Below, piece after piece: positions 61,248 to 64,000 of a DNA stretch of 64,000 bases. The notes under the pieces were generated by a model, which was given only the letters and a program-made list of their open reading frames with translations, was not told where the DNA came from and searched no databases. Origin of the DNA: Lachnoclostridium phytofermentans. GTDB lineage: Bacteria > Bacillota > Clostridia > Lachnospirales > Lachnospiraceae. Within the stretch, counting starts at the first letter, position 1. Every line of letters begins with the position of its first letter. The stretch is from contig NZ_JPOF01000003.1 in assembly GCF_000733755.1 (NCBI RefSeq), positions 1,218,501-1,282,500 of the forward strand, in the 5' to 3' direction. The translations under genes and the position numbers were made by a program.

Positions 61248-61909
61248 CGGTACCCCACTCCCCATACAGTCTCTATAAAGGTTTTGTCTGTATATTTCGA
61301 TAGTTTCATGCGGATTCTTCTCACATGCTCTGTAATAATACTACTATCTCCCTCTTTATCAAATCCCCATAGCTTCTCATAGATGGTTTCTTTATCAAAT
61401 ACTCTCCCACGATTCATACTTAAGACCTCAATAATATCAAACTCTGTCTTTGTAAAGGCGATTTCTTTGTCTTGCCAACTAACCATTCGTTTGCTGTACT
61501 GAATCGCTAACCCATCAAAAAAGCTAACTTCTGCCTTTTGACTTTTTCTTTCTTCTCTACGAAGGTGCGCAAGTACCCTTGCTCCTAACTCCTCGATACT
61601 AAATGGTTTTATAATATAATCATCTCCGCCAACAAGTAAGCCTTGAATCTTATCTTCTTCCTGTGCTCTTGCAGTAAGAAATATAATAGGGCAAGATATG
61701 ATATCTCTGATACGCTTACATACTGTAATACCATCAAGATTTGGCATATTGATATCAAGTAAAATTAAATCTGGATTTAACTCAATTTTACGGAGTGCCT
61801 CCTCCCCGCTCTTAGCACTATAGACTAGATAGCCTTCGAGTTCGAAGTAGTCTTTTAATAATAGTAATATTCCCTCATCATCATCGACGATTAACAATTT
61901 ATATTTCAT
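61235..61909 (-). CDS. OmpR-family response regulator
   Basis: 224 residues. Receiver domain with LLIVDDDEGI, phosphorylation site LILLDINMPNLDG, TAR and lysine in IIKPF; C-terminal winged helix (about 125-224) ending TVWGVGYRWTI. The start at 61907-61909 follows GGGAGG. It forms an operon with the histidine kinase. Likely target: the ABC transporter immediately downstream (inferred from position). Confidence 0.92.
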   Translation of the reverse strand: MKYKLLIVDDDEGILLLLKDYFELEGYLVYSAKSGEEALRKIELNPDLILLDINMPNLDGITVCKRIRDIISCPIIFLTARAQEEDKIQGLLVGGDDYIIKPFSIEELGARVLAHLRREERKSQKAEVSFFDGLAIQYSKRMVSWQDKEIAFTKTEFDIIEVLSMNRGRVFDKETIYEKLWGFDKEGDSSIITEHVRRIRMKLSKYTDKTFIETVWGVGYRWTI

Positions 61910-61942
61910 CATAGCCTCCCTATGTACCATTTTTCTATCTAC

Positions 61943-61971
61943 AGTATAGTTGCACCTAATAGGAAATTCAA
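61943..61971 (-). promoter_or_regulatory. Sigma-A type promoter for the two-component operon
   Basis: On the minus strand TTGAAT (61966-61971) and TATACT (61943-61948) with a 17-base spacer. Confidence 0.6.
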
Positions 61972-62123
61972 TCAATATTTCAATATAATAATTTCATAAA
62001 TTTATTATTCAATATTGAGTAACTATGTCATTCTCCCCTCTAAAGTGCATCTATCATAACTGTTTTTTACTGTTTGTGCGCATATACAATTAATTTATCA
62101 CAATGGTGTCAAATTCCATTTTC

Positions 62124-62151
62124 TTGTAATTTATGTGCATTATGATATAAT
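62124..62151 (+). promoter_or_regulatory. Sigma-A type promoter for the MoxR operon
   Basis: TTGTAA at 62124-62129 and TATAAT at 62146-62151 with a 16-base spacer and TGA before the -10. Confidence 0.6.
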
Positions 62152-62171
62152 AAAGCTTATAAATTACAATT

Positions 62172-62194
62172 ATGAATTTAGCATTTAAATTCAT
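62172..62194. repeat. Palindromic repeat in the MoxR leader, copy 1
   Basis: ATGAATTT and AAATTCAT flank AGCATTT. Together with copy 2 it shares ATGAATTTAG-ATTTA-ATTCATGAT in the same order, 65 bases apart. Confidence 0.5.
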
Positions 62195-62236
62195 GATATA
62201 TTAAGACTGCCAAACCGAACGCTTGTGTAGATCTCG

Positions 62237-62265
62237 ATCATGAATTTAGTATTTATATTCATGAT
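62237..62265. repeat. Palindromic repeat in the MoxR leader, copy 2
   Basis: ATCATGAAT and ATTCATGAT are perfect 9-base arms around an AT-rich centre; similar to copy 1. Confidence 0.55.
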
Positions 62266-62302
62266 AAATCATTTTTAAATATTAAATTTGTGAGGTTGCT
62301 GT

Positions 62303-63265
62303 ATGAATGTGAAGGAAGCAAATAGAATTGTAAATGAATTAAAAACTAATATTCAACAAGTAATTATCGGAAAAGACGATGTTATACTTAAAGTCATTAC
62401 TACTCTTATCGCAGGTGGACATGTTTTGCTGGAGGATACTCCTGGTACTGGAAAGACATTACTTGCTAAGGCACTTGCTCGTTCCATCTCTCTGAATTTT
62501 AAACGTATTCAATTTACACCTGACCTGCTCCCCTCCGATGTAACTGGATTAAATATATATAATCAGAAGGAAGAAAGGTTTACATTTTTAGCTGGGCCCG
62601 CGTTTACGAATATTTTATTGGCAGATGAAATTAACAGAGCAACTCCAAGAACGCAATCTAGTTTATTAGAATGTATGGAGGAACACCAGATAACGATTGA
62701 TGGGGAGACGAGAACTTTAACTGACCCATTTTTTGTTATTGCGACACAGAATCCAATTGAAACTGCTGGAACCTTTCCACTGCCTGAAGCTCAGATGGAT
62801 CGTTTTATCATGCAGTTGTCTATGGGATATCCTACCGAGGCGGAAGAGCTTCGTCTGATGGATCGATTCATCTTAAATAATCCACTAACCAAGCTAAATC
62901 CAGTGTGTAGCGCAGAAGAAATTCTCTCCATTAGAGAATTTTCAAAAACTATTTTTATACATAACTCCATCAGAGAATACCTCGTTTCTATTGTTCAAGC
63001 AACTAGAAAACATCCTTCCATATCCGTTGGAGTAAGTCCGCGAGGTACGTTAGCTCTTATGAGAACTTGCCAAGTTTATGCCGCGATACAAAATCGTAAT
63101 TACTGTCTCCCAGATGACGTAAAACAGCTGGCTCCTTGCGTATTAAAACATCGTGTACTTCTATACGGCAACTATAAGCAAGGATCTACCAAGCATCCGA
63201 TCGATGAAATACTTCAAAGAGTACCAGTACCAACTGAGGATTTTAGTGAGATGAGGATAGGTTAA
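62303..63265 (+). CDS. MoxR-family AAA+ ATPase
   Basis: 320 residues. Walker A EDTPGTGKTLLAKALA, Walker B ILLADEINRATPRTQSSLLE, and the sensor region FFVIATQNPIETAGTFPLPEAQMDRF, typical of MoxR. MoxR ATPases act as chaperones that assemble or activate partner proteins, often encoded with DUF58/von Willebrand proteins, as here. TGTGAGG lies before the ATG. Confidence 0.93.
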   Translation: MNVKEANRIVNELKTNIQQVIIGKDDVILKVITTLIAGGHVLLEDTPGTGKTLLAKALARSISLNFKRIQFTPDLLPSDVTGLNIYNQKEERFTFLAGPAFTNILLADEINRATPRTQSSLLECMEEHQITIDGETRTLTDPFFVIATQNPIETAGTFPLPEAQMDRFIMQLSMGYPTEAEELRLMDRFILNNPLTKLNPVCSAEEILSIREFSKTIFIHNSIREYLVSIVQATRKHPSISVGVSPRGTLALMRTCQVYAAIQNRNYCLPDDVKQLAPCVLKHRVLLYGNYKQGSTKHPIDEILQRVPVPTEDFSEMRIG

Positions 63266-63315
63266 AAACTTCTTCCATTGGTAATTTGTAAACAAATTTG
63301 CAATTGATAAGAAAA

Positions 63316-63343
63316 GGCGTAAATCGCCAGAATCGAGGATACT
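63316..63343 (+). promoter_or_regulatory. Pre-start hairpin motif, copy C, with ribosome site
   Basis: GGCG-TAAAT-CGCC forms a 4-bp hairpin, followed by AGAAT, CGAGG and ATACT before the ATG. The 3' part matches copy B (AGAAT, GAGG, ACTATGAGAA) with identical spacing, while the stem bases differ in a pairing-preserving way. Confidence 0.55.
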
Positions 63344-64000
63344 ATGAGAATTTTGACATCTTTTCTTCTCATTGGTCTTGTATACTATATTCAACGATAT
63401 TTATACGAGAAATATTGGGATTATCAATTGAGAGTAACCTTATCTTTTGAAGATGGATTTGTAACCGAGGGCCAGAAATCTTATCTTATTGAATGTGTGG
63501 AAAACAATAAATTTTTGCCTATTCCACTCCTTCGTGTTAAATTTTCAGCTTCAAAGTACTTTATTTTTGGGAAAGAAAGTAATTCAAACGTTACGGATCA
63601 GTATTATCGTCATAATGTTTACTCTATTATTCCATACCAAAAAATCACGAGAAAGTACCCTTTTTTATGTAGCAAAAGAGGCTGTTACACAATCAATCAT
63701 ATTGATTTAATTTCCCGCGATTTATTTCTATCTGGAATACTAGCAAATCAGGTGCCTTGTGAGAGTACGATCCATGTCCTTCCAGGAACAGTTTCCTCGC
63801 TACATTATCCAAAATACCTGATTTCATCACTGCAGTCTATCATTCTTCAGTCTGCATTAACAGAAGATCCTTTTGAACTAAAAAGTATCCGTGATTATGA
63901 ACCGTATGATAATATGCGGCATATTAATTGGAAGCAGACCGCAAGATCAGGACAATTAAAAGTAAATACTCATTTTCCAACAACGCAGCAGAATGTTTCC
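63344..64000 (+). CDS. DUF58 family protein (3' end outside window)
   Basis: 219 residues are visible. One N-terminal hydrophobic segment (about 3-17), then a beta-rich part, and near the right edge the DUF58 hallmark IRDYEPYDNMRHINWKQTAR. DUF58 proteins are usually encoded next to MoxR and thought to act in cell-envelope or surface-protein assembly. The start ATG at 63344 follows CGAGG in the pre-start hairpin motif. The C-terminus continues beyond base 64000. Confidence 0.88.
   Translation, partial: MRILTSFLLIGLVYYIQRYLYEKYWDYQLRVTLSFEDGFVTEGQKSYLIECVENNKFLPIPLLRVKFSASKYFIFGKESNSNVTDQYYRHNVYSIIPYQKITRKYPFLCSKRGCYTINHIDLISRDLFLSGILANQVPCESTIHVLPGTVSSLHYPKYLISSLQSIILQSALTEDPFELKSIRDYEPYDNMRHINWKQTARSGQLKVNTHFPTTQQNVS

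Larger units (their letters stand above)
61910..62302. other. Divergent region between two-component system and MoxR genes
   Basis: Holds the response-regulator promoter (61943-61971), the MoxR promoter (62124-62151) and two palindromic AT-rich repeats in the MoxR leader (62172-62194 and 62237-62265). The leader between the MoxR promoter and start codon is about 145 bases. Confidence 0.55.

Overview
The window looks like chromosomal DNA of a low-GC, spore-forming, anaerobic Firmicute, most likely a Lachnospiraceae member close to Lachnoclostridium (Clostridium) phytofermentans. This rests on gene content and order seen here: a SPOCS-LysM spore protein, spoIIR next to ispE, a CwlD-type amidase, a SpoIIQ-like protein, a hydABC-type [FeFe]-hydrogenase cluster, small ferredoxin and rubredoxin genes, and gdpP-rplI-dnaB near rpsF-ssb-rpsR. 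The species name is recall-based inference and was not checked by alignment. I found no rRNA, tRNA, prophage, insertion sequence or CRISPR array.

Layout. 1-5 kb: spore/cell-wall genes (partial amidase, SH3-GH18 protein) and a protein kinase paired with a second degenerate P-loop protein. 5-8 kb: mecA, a DUF1858 protein, a 2[4Fe-4S] ferredoxin and a MerR-like protein. 7.8-11.7 kb: gdpP-rplI-dnaB. 12-14 kb: two tandem paralogous lipoproteins with Thr/Pro linkers. 15-18 kb: a MATE transporter and rpsF-ssb-rpsR. 18-23 kb: a four-gene Gld-type ABC system. 23-29 kb: DUF951, hemolysin III, a candidate structured RNA, a SpoIIQ-like protein and a three-gene ABC-2 exporter. 29-39 kb: a heterodimeric ABC exporter, LCP protein, GH31 glucosidase, rubredoxin and PlsC. 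39-46 kb: ddl-murI-DUF1934, spoIIR, ispE and the SPOCS-LysM protein. 46-56 kb: two divergent halves of a hydrogenase locus. 56-62 kb: signal peptidase II-like protein, GNAT, ABC-2 transporter and a two-component system. 62-64 kb: MoxR and the start of a DUF58 protein.

The hydrogenase locus is the main functional unit. The rightward operon (50416-55619) encodes the NuoE-like, ferredoxin-like, NuoF-like and HydA subunits of an NAD(H)- and ferredoxin-linked hydrogenase, plus a histidine-kinase-like ATPase. The leftward operon encodes two DRTGG-domain proteins, an anti-sigma-type ATPase, a HydA paralogue and a PHP phosphoesterase. That paralogue keeps the four H-cluster cysteines but has alanine at the proton-transfer cysteine position, which suggests a sensory or regulatory role. 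Palindromes near both operon starts are candidate redox operators.

The least expected signals are non-coding. (1) A structured RNA candidate at 24657-24922 on the minus strand has long-range pairings, a 9-bp pseudoknot and an optional strand switch. (2) A two-hairpin dispersed element occurs at 28684-28767 and 51594-51665. (3) A short hairpin precedes the ribosome-binding site and start codon with identical spacing at plsC and the DUF58 gene, and a third copy precedes the LCP gene. Each can be tested by covariance searches and transcript mapping.
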